The translations under genes were made by a program, and so were the position numbers. Below, piece by piece: positions 25,575 to 26,255 of a stretch of DNA of 26,255 nt. This DNA comes from TMED-70 sp036164085 (GTDB taxonomy: Bacteria > Chloroflexota > Dehalococcoidia > Lucifugimonadales > Lucifugimonadaceae), in NCBI GenBank assembly GCA_036164085.1, contig JAYZJV010000045.1, positions 1 to 26,255 on the forward strand, read 5' to 3'. Within the stretch, counting starts at the first letter, position 1; every line of letters starts with the position of its first letter. Below the pieces are notes generated by a model that ran no database searches, had not been told where the DNA came from, and saw only the letters and a list, made by a program, of their open reading frames with translations.

Positions 25575-26255
25575 ATGAATAAAATTTTAGATAAATTTAA
25601 TAGACCTGTAAGAGATCTTAGAATTTCTGTTACTGACAGATGTAATTTTAGATGCACTTATTGTATGCCTAAAGAAGTTTATGGAGAAGCTTTTAAGTTT
25701 TTACCAAAAAAAGAACTCCTAGATTTTGATGAGATAGAAAAAATAGCTATAAGCTTTGCAAATATTGGTGTTTCTAAAATAAGAATTACTGGTGGAGAAC
25801 CTTTAGTAAGAAAAAATATTGAAGATTTGATAAAAAAACTATCTTCAATAAAAGGAATTGAAGACATTGCTATGACTACTAATGGCTATTTGTTAGAACC
25901 CAAGCTTGATGCTTTAATTGAATCGGGACTTAATAGAATTACGGTTTCTCTTGATGCAATTGATGATATTACTTTTAGAAAAATGAGTGATCAAAATTAT
26001 GATGTGAATAAAGTTTTGTCTGCTATTGAAACGGCAAATAAGAAAGGATTTGATGAAATTAAAATAAACTGTGTTATTCAAAAAGGAGTGAATGAACATT
26101 CTGTTTTGGAATTACTAGATTATTTTAGAGAATCAAAAAATATTGTTAGATTTATTGAATACATGGATGTTGGAACTTTAAATGGATGGGAGTTGTCTCA
26201 AGTTTTGTCCATTGAAGAAATATTAGAAATTATTCAAAAGAAATATAAAGTAAAG
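25575..26255 (+). CDS. moaA: GTP 3',8-cyclase MoaA (partial, 3' end outside window)
   Basis: First enzyme of molybdenum-cofactor synthesis, a radical SAM protein acting on GTP. Translation from the ATG gives 227 codons with no stop up to the window edge, about two thirds of a usual MoaA. It begins MNKILDKFNRPVRDLRISVT; the radical-SAM cluster motif CNFRCTYC gives Cys23, Cys27 and Cys30. Then come RITGGEPLVRK, MTTNGYLL, and SGLNRITVSLDA, followed by KINCVIQKG and RFIEYMDVG, all typical. The C-terminal second Fe-S cluster part is beyond the window. It follows rdgB by 3 bases. Confidence 0.95.
   Translation, partial: MNKILDKFNRPVRDLRISVTDRCNFRCTYCMPKEVYGEAFKFLPKKELLDFDEIEKIAISFANIGVSKIRITGGEPLVRKNIEDLIKKLSSIKGIEDIAMTTNGYLLEPKLDALIESGLNRITVSLDAIDDITFRKMSDQNYDVNKVLSAIETANKKGFDEIKINCVIQKGVNEHSVLELLDYFRESKNIVRFIEYMDVGTLNGWELSQVLSIEEILEIIQKKYKVK

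Overview
The window is AT-rich, densely packed bacterial chromosome with no RNA genes, mobile elements or CRISPR array that I can see. Two family-level clues point to Chloroflexota, probably a streamlined marine, SAR202/Dehalococcoidia-like lineage. One is a giant membrane protein joining a GT39-like glycosyltransferase half to a DUF2298 'YYY' half, a family known mainly from Chloroflexi and archaea. The other is a 47-residue zinc ribbon of the DUF5679 type. The low GC and tight packing suggest a small-genome planktonic organism. The lineage is an inference from gene content, not a phylogenetic result.

Layout. (1) 19-4921, plus strand: the 1402-aa glycosyltransferase/DUF2298 protein, overlapped by a HAD hydrolase. 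(2) 4947-6380, minus: type I glutamine synthetase, convergent with the HAD gene across a hairpin that looks like a two-way terminator. (3) 6464-6874, plus: a small pentapeptide-repeat protein, divergent from glnA. (4) 14459-6882, minus: the zinc ribbon, a hairpin, then an aldo/keto reductase and a tightly overlapping tryptophan cluster, trpS-trpE-trpG-trpD-trpC-trpF, ending in an EamA permease. trpA and trpB are absent from the window. (5) 14664-19816, plus: pheS-pheT-moeA and a protein I do not recognise. (6) 24831-19813, minus: a complete caa3-type cytochrome c oxidase operon in the Bacillus-like order ctaC-ctaD-ctaE-ctaF-ctaG, behind the best promoter in the window. (7) 24978-26255, plus: rdgB and the first 227 codons of moaA, cut by the window end.

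Together the genes describe an aerobic cell (caa3 oxidase with a cytochrome c domain fused to subunit II) that assimilates ammonium through glutamine synthetase, makes tryptophan from chorismate and makes molybdenum cofactor (moeA, moaA). Charging of tryptophan (trpS) is placed in the same transcription unit as its synthesis. No stretch longer than about 205 bases lacks a gene.

The gene content is mostly ordinary. The points most worth a second look are: a glutamine synthetase that keeps the long beta-type architecture but has Phe at the adenylylation tyrosine; an anthranilate phosphoribosyltransferase with Ser replacing the Asp of its GTGGD loop; the trpS-led trp operon with an exporter-like gene at its end; tandem 10-bp repeats over the -35 box of the oxidase promoter; and an unrecognised gene after moeA. 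I did not find a clearly new multi-gene system.
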